A stretch of 64,000 nucleotides of DNA from Aliarcobacter thereius LMG 24486 (GTDB taxonomy: Bacteria > Campylobacterota > Campylobacteria > Campylobacterales > Arcobacteraceae): positions 1,364,001-1,428,000 of the forward strand of contig NZ_CP035926.1 in the NCBI RefSeq assembly GCF_004214815.1, in the 5' to 3' direction. The first letter of the stretch is position 1; every line of letters begins with the position of its first letter. The position numbers were made by a program, and so were the translations under genes. The notes under the pieces are model-generated. The model saw nothing but the letters and a program-made list of their open reading frames with translations, was not told the DNA's origin and did no database searches. This document shows, in pieces, positions 35,044 to 44,147 of this stretch.

Positions 35044-35142
35044 TGGCGAGAAGGTAGAGGAATCGAACCTCTCTTGGCGTTTACACAAAAACCAACAGTC
35101 AGGGTTGAAGCCTGTGGTGCTCACCAGATACACATACCTTCC
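35044..35142 (-). tRNA. selC: tRNA-Sec (anticodon TCA)
   Basis: 99 nt, the long form expected for selenocysteine tRNA. The anticodon loop reads CTTCAAC with anticodon TCA. There is an extended variable arm, a T-arm GAGAGG-TTCGATT-CCTCT, and an acceptor stem GGAAGGTA/TACCTTCT whose first pair is G-U. The 3' end reads TCGCCA, one base longer before CCA than expected from an 8-bp acceptor plus discriminator. selA and selB start directly on the other side, divergently. Confidence 0.9.
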
Positions 35143-35158
35143 ATAAAGGTTAAAATAG

Positions 35159-35164
35159 TATAAT
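35159..35164 (+). promoter_or_regulatory. -10 element of selA-selB
   Basis: TATAAT 66 bp before selA, between the divergent tRNA-Sec gene and selA. No clear -35. Confidence 0.45.
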
Positions 35165-35230
35165 ACTTCTCTTTAAATAAGCATTAAATCGTGTTTATCT
35201 TGCTTATATATAATTTTTAAAAGGTAAAAA

Positions 35231-36580
35231 ATGTTACTAAAATCCATTCCAAAGGTTGATAAGTTTATCACAAACAAAGCTTTTGAAGGTTTAGCAAAAT
35301 CTTTAATTTCAAAAATATCAAAAGAGCAAATTGCAAAATTAAGAACTGATATTTTAGAAAATAAAATAAAAAAAATAGATGAAAACCTACTTATAAATAG
35401 TGTTTTAAAAGAGTATGAAAACATCTCATCATCTTCACTAAAAACTCTTATAAATGCAACTGGAGTAATAGTTCATACAAACTTAGGAAGAAGTTTATTA
35501 GATAAAAGTAGTTTAGAAAAAGCAATAAATATCGCAAGTTCATACAACAATCTTGAATACAACTTAGAAAAAGGTCAAAGAGGTGAGAGATATGAACATA
35601 TTACTAAAAGTTTAAAAGAGCTTTTAGGCTGTGAAGATGCTTTAGTTGTAAACAACAATGCAAGTGCTGTATTTCTTATTTTAAATACTTTTTGTAAAAA
35701 TAAAGAAGTTATTGTAAGTCGTGGTGAGCTTGTTGAAATTGGTGGAAGTTTTAGAGTTCCTGAAGTTATGAGCCAAAGTGGTGCTATTTTAAAAGAGATT
35801 GGAACAACAAATAAAACTCATTTAAAAGATTACAAAAATGCAATAAATGAAAATAGTGCAATGCTTTTAAAAGTACATAAATCAAACTATGAAATAGTTG
35901 GTTTTTCAAGTGAAGTTAGCTTTGAAGATATTTCAAGTCTAGCAAAAGATCAAAATATTATTGATTATTATGATATGGGAAGTGGTCATATAAACGAACT
36001 TCCTTATAATTTAAGTAAAGATGAACCAAGCATAAAAGAGCTTATGAAATCAAATCCATCTTTGCTTAGCTTTTCAGGTGATAAACTTTTAGGAAGTGTT
36101 CAAGCTGGAATAATTGTAGGAAAAAAAGAGCTAATTAGTAAACTTAAACAAAATCAACTTTTAAGAATGCTAAGAGTTGATAAAATCACTCTTTCTATTT
36201 TAGAAGATACAATAAATTTATATATAAAAAATGATTTAGATAAAATCCCCACTTTGAAAATATTAAATACAAATTTAGAAGTACTTAAATCTAGAGCTTT
36301 AAATCTTCAAAAATCTTTAGAACATAGTTTAGAAACTAAAGTTTATGAGTCAAAAACCGTAGTTGGTGGTGGAACAACTCCAAATAAAACAATTCCAACT
36401 ATTGTTTTAAGTCTAAATTATAAAGATTTTAAAGCAAATCAAATAGAAGAACTTTTAAGAGAAAACTTAATTATTTGTAGAATCGAAAATGACAAAGCAA
36501 TTTTAGATTTTAGGACAATAAAAGAAGAAGATTTAGAAAAATTAGAAAAAAAACTAAAAGAGATTTTTAAAAATGGCTAA
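35231..36580 (+). CDS. selA: L-seryl-tRNA(Sec) selenium transferase
   Basis: 449 aa PLP enzyme that converts seryl-tRNA(Sec) to selenocysteyl-tRNA(Sec) using selenophosphate. Visible family features are NATGVIVHTNLGRSLL, the tRNA- and PLP-site region VVNNNASAVFLILNT, and the PLP-binding Lys in SFSGDKLLGS. The selA-selB-selC cluster shows that the organism makes selenoproteins; none was identified within the window. The stop overlaps selB by 8 nt. Confidence 0.95.
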   Translation: MLLKSIPKVDKFITNKAFEGLAKSLISKISKEQIAKLRTDILENKIKKIDENLLINSVLKEYENISSSSLKTLINATGVIVHTNLGRSLLDKSSLEKAINIASSYNNLEYNLEKGQRGERYEHITKSLKELLGCEDALVVNNNASAVFLILNTFCKNKEVIVSRGELVEIGGSFRVPEVMSQSGAILKEIGTTNKTHLKDYKNAINENSAMLLKVHKSNYEIVGFSSEVSFEDISSLAKDQNIIDYYDMGSGHINELPYNLSKDEPSIKELMKSNPSLLSFSGDKLLGSVQAGIIVGKKELISKLKQNQLLRMLRVDKITLSILEDTINLYIKNDLDKIPTLKILNTNLEVLKSRALNLQKSLEHSLETKVYESKTVVGGGTTPNKTIPTIVLSLNYKDFKANQIEELLRENLIICRIENDKAILDFRTIKEEDLEKLEKKLKEIFKNG

Positions 36581-38402
36581 TATAATAATTGGAACAGCAG
36601 GTCATATTGATCATGGAAAAACAGCTTTAATAAAAGCTCTTAATAGCTTTGAAGGCGATAGCACAAATGAAGAGAAACAAAGAGGAATAACTATTGATCT
36701 ATCTTTTTCAAACTTAAGTTTTGGACAAAGGAATATTGCTTTTATAGATGTTCCTGGTCACGAAAAACTTATAAAAAATATGATTGCTGGTGCTTTTGGT
36801 TTTGATTATGTAATGCTTGTAATTAGTTCAAAAGAAGGAATTATGCCTCAAACTATTGAGCATATAGAGATTTTAAATCTTCTTGGAATAAAAAATATAA
36901 TAGTTGTACTTACAAAAAAAGATTTAGTAGAAGATGAGTTTTTACAAGAGCAAGAAAAGAATATTTTAGAGTTTTTAAGCAAATATGATTTTGATATAAA
37001 ATTTGTAAAAAAAGTATCTATTTTTGATGAAAAATCTATAAATGATTTAAAATCTGCACTTTTTACAATAAATAACAATCAAAAAGAGGAAGAAAATTTC
37101 TTCAGATTTTATATAGATAGAGTTTTTAGTGTAAAAGGTATTGGAACAGTTGTAACAGGAACTGTTCTTGGAAAAAGAATTGAGCTTGAAGAGAAAGTAT
37201 TTTTACCCCATATTCAAAAAGAGACAAAAATAAAAAACATTCAAGTACATAATGAAAACTCTTTATTTGCAGATATTTCAAATAGAGCTGCTTTAAATCT
37301 TGCAAATATAGATAAAGAGCTTCTAAATAGAGGTGATATTATCACAAAGAAAGGATTTTTAAGAGGTTTTAACTCAATTGATATCAGTTTTAAAACTTTA
37401 AAAAACAAAGAACTAACTCATAATCAAATTTATACTTTATTTATTGGGGCAAAAAAACTAGAAGTAAAAGTTTTACTTTTTGATTCTGAATCAAGCCTTG
37501 AAAACGGTTTTGCAACAATTAAAGCAGATGAAAATATATATTCATTGTTTGGTGAAAAACTAATTTTAAGAAAACAAAATGAAACAATAGCTGGTGGAGT
37601 TGTTTTAAATCCAATTATTGATCCAATGAATAAAAATCAAAAATCAAAATTACTTGCAAAACTTTACAAAAATAGTTTTAAAGATGCTTTCAAAACTCTT
37701 TTAGAAGCACATAAAAAAGGTTTAGGAGTAATTTCTTCTACTCAAAGATTTGCTTTAAGCCATGAAGAAGCACTTAGTTTTGCAAGAAATTTAGATGATG
37801 TTTTTATAGATGAAAAAGAGTTAGTAATCTATCCAAACTCTACAAAAAAAGAGATAGAAAATTTTATAAAGAATATTTATAATAAAAACCAATATGCCCT
37901 GCTTTCTAGCTCTTCAATAGCACTTAGAATTCCTTGGGCTAGTATTTCTTTTATTCAAAATGCAATTGAGATTCTAATAGATGAAAATTTTTTAGTAAAA
38001 GATGGAAATCTATATAAAAGTGCAAATATAAAAGAGGATATTAAAAAAGATTTAGAAGATATTTTCTTAAAAAGATTAAAAGATGAAAATTTAAATCCAA
38101 CTGCTCCTTATAATATCTATGATGAATTAGATATTGATAGAAAGCTAGGAGATGATATTTTAAAATCTTTAACAGCAAAAAAACAAGTAATAAGACTTCA
38201 ACACAATCTTTTTATACATTTTGAAAGCTTAAATTCTATAATAAAATCTATGAGAGAAATCATCAAAGAAGATGGCTATATAGAGATTTCAAATCTAAAA
38301 CAAAGATATGATTTAAGTAGAAAATATCTTGTAGCTTATTTGGATTATTTAGATAATTTTAGTGATATAAAAAAATTAGAAAACAGAAGAGTTTTTGCCT
38401 AG
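36573..38402 (+). CDS. selB: Selenocysteine-specific elongation factor
   Basis: 609 aa. The EF-Tu-like GTPase part has GHIDHGKTALIKAL, DVPGHEK and LTKKD; beta-barrel domains follow, and the C-terminal ~200 residues hold the winged-helix repeats that bind the SECIS hairpin (ending in DLSRKYLVAYLDYLDN). It delivers Sec-tRNA to recoded UGA codons. Length is as expected for bacterial SelB. The next gene starts immediately after its stop. Confidence 0.95.
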   Translation: MANIIIGTAGHIDHGKTALIKALNSFEGDSTNEEKQRGITIDLSFSNLSFGQRNIAFIDVPGHEKLIKNMIAGAFGFDYVMLVISSKEGIMPQTIEHIEILNLLGIKNIIVVLTKKDLVEDEFLQEQEKNILEFLSKYDFDIKFVKKVSIFDEKSINDLKSALFTINNNQKEEENFFRFYIDRVFSVKGIGTVVTGTVLGKRIELEEKVFLPHIQKETKIKNIQVHNENSLFADISNRAALNLANIDKELLNRGDIITKKGFLRGFNSIDISFKTLKNKELTHNQIYTLFIGAKKLEVKVLLFDSESSLENGFATIKADENIYSLFGEKLILRKQNETIAGGVVLNPIIDPMNKNQKSKLLAKLYKNSFKDAFKTLLEAHKKGLGVISSTQRFALSHEEALSFARNLDDVFIDEKELVIYPNSTKKEIENFIKNIYNKNQYALLSSSSIALRIPWASISFIQNAIEILIDENFLVKDGNLYKSANIKEDIKKDLEDIFLKRLKDENLNPTAPYNIYDELDIDRKLGDDILKSLTAKKQVIRLQHNLFIHFESLNSIIKSMREIIKEDGYIEISNLKQRYDLSRKYLVAYLDYLDNFSDIKKLENRRVFA

Positions 38403-39884
38403 ATGCAATTAACCAAAGAGCAGGAAACTATTGTAAATAGTTCTTTAAAATCCTTTAAAATAAATGCAGTTGCAGGAAGTGGAAAAACTACAACTCTTCT
38501 TTTGTATGCACAAAAAAATCCAGAGCTTAGGATTTTATATCTTGCATATAATAAATCTTTACAAATATCTATTTTGGATAAATTAAAAGAGTTTCAAGTT
38601 CCAAATCTTACAACTAGCACAATTCACTCTTTTATTTATAAAAGAACTAGAGCTTTAAATTATAATCTAACAAATGAGTTAAAAACAAATGTTCTTGATA
38701 GATTAATTTCATATTATGAGTTTGACACAAACAACAACTCATATTATGCTTCAAATGAATATCTAGCACTTCTAAGAGATTTAGTAAATTTTTATTGCAA
38801 TAGTAGATTAAAAGAGCTTAATTTAAAACTTCTTGAAAACTTTATAAAGCAAAGTGATTTTATAGCAAAAACTTTAGAACTTTTAAATAAAAATGAAGAA
38901 AAACTTTTGGAGCATTTAAAAGTTGTTTTAAAAGCTATGAAAACTAGACAAATTGATGCTACTCATGATTTTTATCTAAAAATGTATTATCTAAGTAGTG
39001 CTTTTAATAAGTCTTTAGATTTTGATCTTATTTTAATTGATGAAGCACAAGATATAAGCGATGTAATGATTGCAATTGTTGAAGAGTTTAAAACAAATAA
39101 AATCTATGTTGGTGATAATTTTCAACAAATTTATAGCTTTAGATATGCAACAAATGCTTTAGCAAAAATTGATTTACCCTCTTATAATCTTACAATTAGT
39201 TTTAGATTTTCAGATTCATATGCTTCTTTTTTACAAAGATATTTAAACAAAGCATATAGTTTAAATCAAAGTCCTAATCTTAAAATAAGTGGAATTGATT
39301 GTGAAACAAATATTGGTCTTTCATATATTGATTTTTCAAAACAATTTTGTATAATTTCAAGAACATCTTTTGCACTAATAAGTCATCTTATAAAATATAT
39401 TCAAGAGAAAAAAAAGATCTATTTTGAAGGTGGATATAGCTCTTATTCATTTATGAATCAAACTGTTTATTCAATATTTTATTTAAAAAATAGAAAAAAT
39501 GAGAAAGTCACAGTCGAAGACCTAAAGCCTTTTTCTACAATTTATGAGCTTGAAACATTTGCAAAAGAGACAAAAAATCAGGAATATCTAAATATAATTA
39601 AATTTATAAATACTTATGGTGATAATATTTTTGAGATAAATAAAAAAGCAAAAGAGCTTGTAGTAAGTGCTAAAGAAGAAGCAGATGTTATATTTACAAC
39701 AACTCACAAAGCAAAAGGAATGGAGTATGAACAAGTTATTATGACTGATGATTTTATTACAATAAAAGATATAACAAATCCAAAATCAAATCTTAGTTTT
39801 CTTAAAATAAAAGAAGAATTAAATATATTTTATGTTGCAGCAACAAGAGTTAAAAGCTCTATTGTTTTGGCATCTTTGGAGTAA
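38403..39884 (+). CDS. UvrD/PcrA-like superfamily I helicase
   Basis: 493 aa. Motifs in order: Walker A AVAGSGKTTTLL near 20, DEAQDISD (motif II) near 215, QQIYSFRYA (III), SFRFSDSY (IV), TTHKAKGMEYEQVIMTDD (V) and YVAATRVKSSIVL (VI). It is shorter than UvrD (about 720 aa) and resembles compact ATP-dependent DNA helicases of unknown role. It starts at the base after the selB stop, suggesting co-transcription, although no functional link to selenocysteine is known. Confidence 0.83.
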   Translation: MQLTKEQETIVNSSLKSFKINAVAGSGKTTTLLLYAQKNPELRILYLAYNKSLQISILDKLKEFQVPNLTTSTIHSFIYKRTRALNYNLTNELKTNVLDRLISYYEFDTNNNSYYASNEYLALLRDLVNFYCNSRLKELNLKLLENFIKQSDFIAKTLELLNKNEEKLLEHLKVVLKAMKTRQIDATHDFYLKMYYLSSAFNKSLDFDLILIDEAQDISDVMIAIVEEFKTNKIYVGDNFQQIYSFRYATNALAKIDLPSYNLTISFRFSDSYASFLQRYLNKAYSLNQSPNLKISGIDCETNIGLSYIDFSKQFCIISRTSFALISHLIKYIQEKKKIYFEGGYSSYSFMNQTVYSIFYLKNRKNEKVTVEDLKPFSTIYELETFAKETKNQEYLNIIKFINTYGDNIFEINKKAKELVVSAKEEADVIFTTTHKAKGMEYEQVIMTDDFITIKDITNPKSNLSFLKIKEELNIFYVAATRVKSSIVLASLE

Positions 39885-39887
39885 GTT

Positions 39888-40838
39888 TTGAAAAAAATAT
39901 TAATATTTTTATTTATAGTTTTGGCTTGTTTTGTACTACTATTTTCTTTTTATAAAAAAGAGAATAATTTTGAACTTTCATATTATTCATGGGAAAATAG
40001 CTATAAAGAAGAAGTTTTAGATGAGAAAATGTATATTAAAATTTTGGATATAAAGTATTCAAATAAACTTGAAATAATAGAAACAAATTTCATAAAAAAC
40101 CCTCCAAAAGATTTTATACCTGTAATATTTATTACAAATAAAACTCTTCAAAATATCGATTCAAAAGAGTTAGTAAAAGCAATTCTAGAAAGTTTGAAAA
40201 GATTTAACTTTTCTTATAGCGAGATTCAAATAGATTCAGATTGGAGTATAAGCACAAAAAATAACTTTTTTATATTCTTAAAAGAGTTAAAAAAAGAATC
40301 AAATAAGATTTTAAGTGCAACAATAAGACTTCATCAAATAAAGTTTCATTCTAAAACTGGTGTTCCACCTGTTGATTATGGAGTTTTGATGTATTATAAT
40401 ATGTCAAATTTAGGAGATTTTGATACAAGAAATTATATTTTAGATAATGAAAATGCAAAAAAATATCACTATAATTTTGATACTTATCCTTTAAAATTAA
40501 AATTAGCACTTCCACTTTATTCTCAAGCCGTTCAATTTAGAGATAAAAAAGCTGTAAATCTGTTTGAAAATGTCAGTAAAAATGATTTTACTAAGAATTT
40601 CAAAAATCTAGGAAATAGCAGATATAAAGTCTTAAAAAGTCACTATTTTAAAGGAATTTATATTTATGAAAATGATATCTTAAGATTTGAAGACTCAAAA
40701 GAAGAAGAGTTAAAAATAGCTTTTAATGACTTTATAAATTTATCAAAAAACCATTTTAATGAAGTAATTTTTTATACTTTTAAATATAAAAATAGATATA
40801 ATCTGCAAAAATTAATAAATAATAAAGGTTCAAATTGA
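39888..40838 (+). CDS. DUF3142-like TIM-barrel protein with N-terminal anchor
   Basis: 316 aa from a TTG start 3 bp after the helicase gene. An N-terminal hydrophobic segment (about 3-22) is followed by a (beta/alpha)-type region with YSEIQIDSDWSIST, ATIRLHQIKF, and GVPPVDYGVLMYYNMSNLGDF. These resemble DUF3142, a glycosidase-like family without known activity. Probably a periplasmic or inner-membrane-anchored protein. First of three coupled genes. Confidence 0.55.
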   Translation: MKKILIFLFIVLACFVLLFSFYKKENNFELSYYSWENSYKEEVLDEKMYIKILDIKYSNKLEIIETNFIKNPPKDFIPVIFITNKTLQNIDSKELVKAILESLKRFNFSYSEIQIDSDWSISTKNNFFIFLKELKKESNKILSATIRLHQIKFHSKTGVPPVDYGVLMYYNMSNLGDFDTRNYILDNENAKKYHYNFDTYPLKLKLALPLYSQAVQFRDKKAVNLFENVSKNDFTKNFKNLGNSRYKVLKSHYFKGIYIYENDILRFEDSKEEELKIAFNDFINLSKNHFNEVIFYTFKYKNRYNLQKLINNKGSN

Positions 40839-42970
40839 TTAAAAAAATAGTTTTTTTCTTAGTTTCATTTCAAATATCTCTTTTCTCTTGTGCTGATTAT
40901 TGGGATCCAAATTCTGTTTACTATCTTTTTTTAGATAAAAGAGATAATGTATTTCTATCTTATTCTGAAGATTTAAAAAGTCCTGGAATATATAACACAA
41001 TCATCTATAATTATGATTTAGAAAATAAAAAAGAGAATTTAAAAGAGTGGCAAAAAGAGTTCAAAGGTGAATTTAAAGTTGAAGAAATTGAAGAATTTTT
41101 ATATAAAAGAAAAAATCTTGATAGAGTAAAAAATAAAGAAGTTTTAGATTATATCAATTTTGTTGCAATGCAAGAAGAGTGTGTATATCGTGATTATTAC
41201 TACTATTATAAAAAAGATGAAAAAATAGAGTGTGGAACATTTGTAGAAAAAGCTTTAGATAATTTAGAAAAAGTAAACTCAAACTATTTAAAACTAAGAT
41301 ATTTCTATCTTGCTTTAAGATTAGCTCACTTTGAAAAAAAAGAGCCTTTAATTATTTATGAAAAATATAAACATCTTTTAGAGAATAGTGAAAAAACTAT
41401 TGTGAAAGATTGGATTCAAGGGATTTATGCAGGTGCTTTAGTAAAAAGTGGTGAAAAGGTAAAAGGAGTTTTTGAATTTTCTAAACTTCTTGATAATTCA
41501 ATTAATCAACATTTAGCACTATATAATTTTCATCATATAACAAGTGAAGAAGAATTCAATGAACTTTTAAAACTATCAAAAAATGATGAAGAAAGAACAA
41601 AGTTCTATGCTTTGAGAGCATTAAATAGTTCAAGTAATAGAAATATAGAGATTCAAAATATCTATAATCTTGATAAAAACTCTAAATGGCTAGATTTTTT
41701 ACTATATAAAAATCTTTTAGAGTCTCAAATATATTTCAATCTTGATTCAATTTTTCAAAGAAAACAAGAGACAAGTTTTTACACAAACTATATTGAAATT
41801 TTAAAGAATTTAAAAAGAGATGACAACTATTTAGTTGATATCTCTTTAGCATATTTTTATATTTTTTCAAATCAATTAAATCTAGCAGAAGAAGTTTCAA
41901 AACAGCTACAAAAAGAGTACCCAAATTCTCATGAAGTAGAAACTCTATCATTTATTATTTATCTTAATTCTTTAAATTTAATAAATGAAGATACTGAAAA
42001 TGAGATTTTTGAAAAACTAAAACCATTTTTAAATGAAAATCATCACTCAAATGCTGTTTTTAGATATACAGTTCAAACTTTAGCATCTTTATATAAAAAC
42101 AACTCTATGCCTTTTGAAGAACTTTTACTAAATAATACTTTGTATTTAAATTTTGAAAATTTAGATGATTTAGAAAACTTTAGAAAGTTTGAAGAGTTTT
42201 TAGTTACAAAGCAAAATTCTAAGCTAAAAGAGTATATTCAAGAATCTTTCAAAAAAAGATTTGAGAAAGAGAATAGTTATTATCAAGAAGCATTTGAAAT
42301 GGCAAAAGTAAAAATATTAATAAATAATTTAGAATTTAATGAAGCTCTTAATACAAATTATGAATTTCTGAACCAAGAGTTGGAGTTTAATCCTTTCAAT
42401 GTTTTTATAAAAGGAAACAATAGAAATAAAGCTAAAAAAACTATCAAAATAAAAGATTTTCTAAACAATATTTTAGAAGTTAAAAAAGTATTAGAAAAAG
42501 ATGAAAATAGTTCTATGGACAACTATCTTTTTGCAAATGCTATGTATAATCTTAGTTATTTTGGGAACTCAGATAGATTAACAACTTTTTATAGAAGTAC
42601 TTATTATATTCATACAAAAAAACTACAAAAAGATAAACTTGAACTTGCTGTAAAACATTATGAAAAAGCATATGAAAATAGTGTAGATAATGAATTTAAA
42701 GCAAAAATTACATATCATATTTCAAAAGCAAAACTTGCATTATTTGATTTAAACTATGATGAATATCCTCAAAATCTTGGTTGGTACTGGAATAGTAATA
42801 ATATTTATCTATATGGAAATGATAAGTTTTACAATGCATTTTTAGAAGATAGTGGTGCCGTATATTTTGATAGAATAAGAAATGATTTTAAAGATACTAA
42901 GTTTTACCAACAACTTCTCTATGAATGTGGAGATTTCGGAACTTATGTACATTATAAAAGGGATAACTAA
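40835..42970 (+). CDS. Large exported TPR-like protein, function unknown
   Basis: 711 aa. The signal sequence ends in ISLFSC, so it could be a lipoprotein with the acyl-Cys at about residue 19. The rest is helical with repeated hydrophobic pairs and segments such as LAYFYIFSNQLNLAEEVSKQL and LAVKHYEKAYENSV, suggesting degenerate TPRs. No catalytic motif is seen. It overlaps the previous gene by 4 nt and the next by 1 nt, so the three products probably work together. Confidence 0.6.
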   Translation: MIKKIVFFLVSFQISLFSCADYWDPNSVYYLFLDKRDNVFLSYSEDLKSPGIYNTIIYNYDLENKKENLKEWQKEFKGEFKVEEIEEFLYKRKNLDRVKNKEVLDYINFVAMQEECVYRDYYYYYKKDEKIECGTFVEKALDNLEKVNSNYLKLRYFYLALRLAHFEKKEPLIIYEKYKHLLENSEKTIVKDWIQGIYAGALVKSGEKVKGVFEFSKLLDNSINQHLALYNFHHITSEEEFNELLKLSKNDEERTKFYALRALNSSSNRNIEIQNIYNLDKNSKWLDFLLYKNLLESQIYFNLDSIFQRKQETSFYTNYIEILKNLKRDDNYLVDISLAYFYIFSNQLNLAEEVSKQLQKEYPNSHEVETLSFIIYLNSLNLINEDTENEIFEKLKPFLNENHHSNAVFRYTVQTLASLYKNNSMPFEELLLNNTLYLNFENLDDLENFRKFEEFLVTKQNSKLKEYIQESFKKRFEKENSYYQEAFEMAKVKILINNLEFNEALNTNYEFLNQELEFNPFNVFIKGNNRNKAKKTIKIKDFLNNILEVKKVLEKDENSSMDNYLFANAMYNLSYFGNSDRLTTFYRSTYYIHTKKLQKDKLELAVKHYEKAYENSVDNEFKAKITYHISKAKLALFDLNYDEYPQNLGWYWNSNNIYLYGNDKFYNAFLEDSGAVYFDRIRNDFKDTKFYQQLLYECGDFGTYVHYKRDN

Positions 42971-43710
42971 TGCAATATTTTGGAGAAATTCAGACTAAAT
43001 ATGAAGAAGTTTTTTTAACTCAAAGCTATATGTATTTTGGAGAAAACGAAATAACAGTTAAAGAGTTAAAAGAGCTTATAAAAACAAAAGATAGTAGAAA
43101 GAAAAATATCATAGGTACAGTTTTTTTATATAATCCTGTTGTAACTCCTATTGGATTTGATTCAAATAAATTCTTACTAGATCAAAACTTTAATAATTTT
43201 GATGAACTAATTGAGCTTAAAAGTGAAACATATATTACAAGCTTTAAACAAGCATTTAAAGAGAGTTGTGCAGGAAAGATTGTAGAGATAAAAAACCTTT
43301 TTAATTTAATAGAACCTCATATAGATTCATCTATTTTATTAAGTAAGTTTAATGAAGATTTAGAAAAATATTATTCAAATCAAAATACAGAATTTGAAAG
43401 AGATATTATGTACTTAGATCCAAGAGAAACTCCATTTTATGGAAAATTTATCTTCTTTTGTTGGGGAGATAAACTAAATGCAAAAGAGTTTCCAAATATT
43501 TATGATTATGCAAAAAATATCTATGATAATTGTATAAAAATGGGTAAAAAAGTTGCTTTTACTTATAAAAAAGAGAGATCAGTAGATGAATCAATAAAAT
43601 ATCTACAATTTTCTCATCCTTTCCAAAATGTTAAAAATAAAAGCCAAATAGAGTTTGCTATTAAAAGAGCTTTTGATACTTTTCCTCCACTTCCAGCATT
43701 TTATGAGTAA
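42970..43710 (+). CDS. Soluble protein of unknown function
   Basis: 246 aa without signal peptide or membrane helix. Noticeable conserved-looking stretches are GKFIFFCWGDKLN, KMGKKVAFTYKKE and KYLQFSHPFQNVKN. I do not recognise the family. It ends the three-gene operon; the previous stop and this start overlap (TAATG). The exported partner upstream makes a cytoplasmic accessory role likely but unproven. Confidence 0.55.
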   Translation: MQYFGEIQTKYEEVFLTQSYMYFGENEITVKELKELIKTKDSRKKNIIGTVFLYNPVVTPIGFDSNKFLLDQNFNNFDELIELKSETYITSFKQAFKESCAGKIVEIKNLFNLIEPHIDSSILLSKFNEDLEKYYSNQNTEFERDIMYLDPRETPFYGKFIFFCWGDKLNAKEFPNIYDYAKNIYDNCIKMGKKVAFTYKKERSVDESIKYLQFSHPFQNVKNKSQIEFAIKRAFDTFPPLPAFYE

Positions 43711-43769
43711 TTTATAAAAACTAGCTAAAAAAGCCAAGTCTTTTTATCTAATTTTAATATTATAAAGTA

Positions 43770-43775
43770 TATAAT
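43770..43775 (+). promoter_or_regulatory. -10 element of the tRNA operon
   Basis: TATAAT 18 bp upstream of tRNA-Gln, followed by TTCGTCC, a GC-rich discriminator-like stretch. Confidence 0.55.
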
Positions 43776-43793
43776 TTCGTCCACTTAAATTGC

Positions 43794-43868
43794 TGGGGTA
43801 TCGCCAAGCGGTAAGGCAACGGTTTTTGGTACCGTCACCCGAAGGTTCGAATCCTTCTACCCCATCCA
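43794..43868 (+). tRNA. tRNA-Gln (anticodon TTG)
   Basis: 75 nt with encoded CCA. Acceptor TGGGGTA/TACCCCA, anticodon stem ACGGT/ACCGT around loop TTTTGGT. Confidence 0.95.
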
Positions 43869-43885
43869 AATTTAAGTTTTTTTAT

Positions 43886-43970
43886 GGTGAGGTTGGAGAG
43901 TGGTCAAATCCTGCGGACTGTAAATCCGCTGCCTACGGCTTCGAAGGTTCAAATCCTTCTCTCACCACCA
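43886..43970 (+). tRNA. tRNA-Tyr (anticodon GTA)
   Basis: 85 nt class II tRNA with a long variable arm (CTGCCTACGGCTTC region) and encoded CCA. Acceptor GGTGAGG/CTCACC, anticodon loop CTGTAAA. Confidence 0.95.
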
Positions 43971-43984
43971 CTTTTATTAAGTTT

Positions 43985-44060
43985 GGTTCGATAGCTCAGT
44001 CGGTAGAGCAAAGGATTGAAAATCCTTGTGTCGACAGTTCGATTCTGTCTCGAACCACCA
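43985..44060 (+). tRNA. tRNA-Phe (anticodon GAA)
   Basis: 76 nt with encoded CCA. Acceptor GGTTCGA/TCGAACC, anticodon stem AGGAT/ATCCT around loop TGAAA-type with GAA. Confidence 0.95.
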
Positions 44061-44102
44061 CTTAAAATCTATCATTAAATTAACCTTTTATTATAGTTCT
44101 TT

Positions 44103-44111
44103 TGTTATAAT
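44103..44111 (+). promoter_or_regulatory. Extended -10 of the flavin reductase gene
   Basis: TGTTATAAT, 36 bp before the start codon; the same extended -10 as at the Nudix gene. Confidence 0.55.
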
Positions 44112-44147
44112 CACTTTTTATTTACAATTATTAAAAGGATTATTTAT

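Larger units (their letters stand above)
28908..35059. mobile_element. Integrated plasmid-like mobilizable element beside tRNA-Sec
   Basis: About 6.1 kb between the Sel1 gene and the selenocysteine tRNA gene. It carries a P4-type integrase reading away from the tRNA 3' end, a Rep_3 initiator with two iteron arrays, a MobC-like protein, AlpA and other HTH proteins, and several unrecognised small genes. No chromosomal household gene is inside. The right end is fixed by the tRNA gene. The left end is inferred from integrase arm-type repeats at 28977-29005 and a degenerate copy of the tRNA 3' segment at 28908-28929. Confidence 0.75.

Noticed and set aside
35231-38402. Selenoprotein gene close to selA/selB
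   Set aside because: No in-frame TGA followed by a plausible SECIS hairpin and homologous extension was seen in the neighbouring genes.
43790-44065. 91-aa ORF across 43.8-44.1 kb
   Set aside because: It reads through three complete tRNA genes (Gln, Tyr, Phe) and has no protein-like signal.
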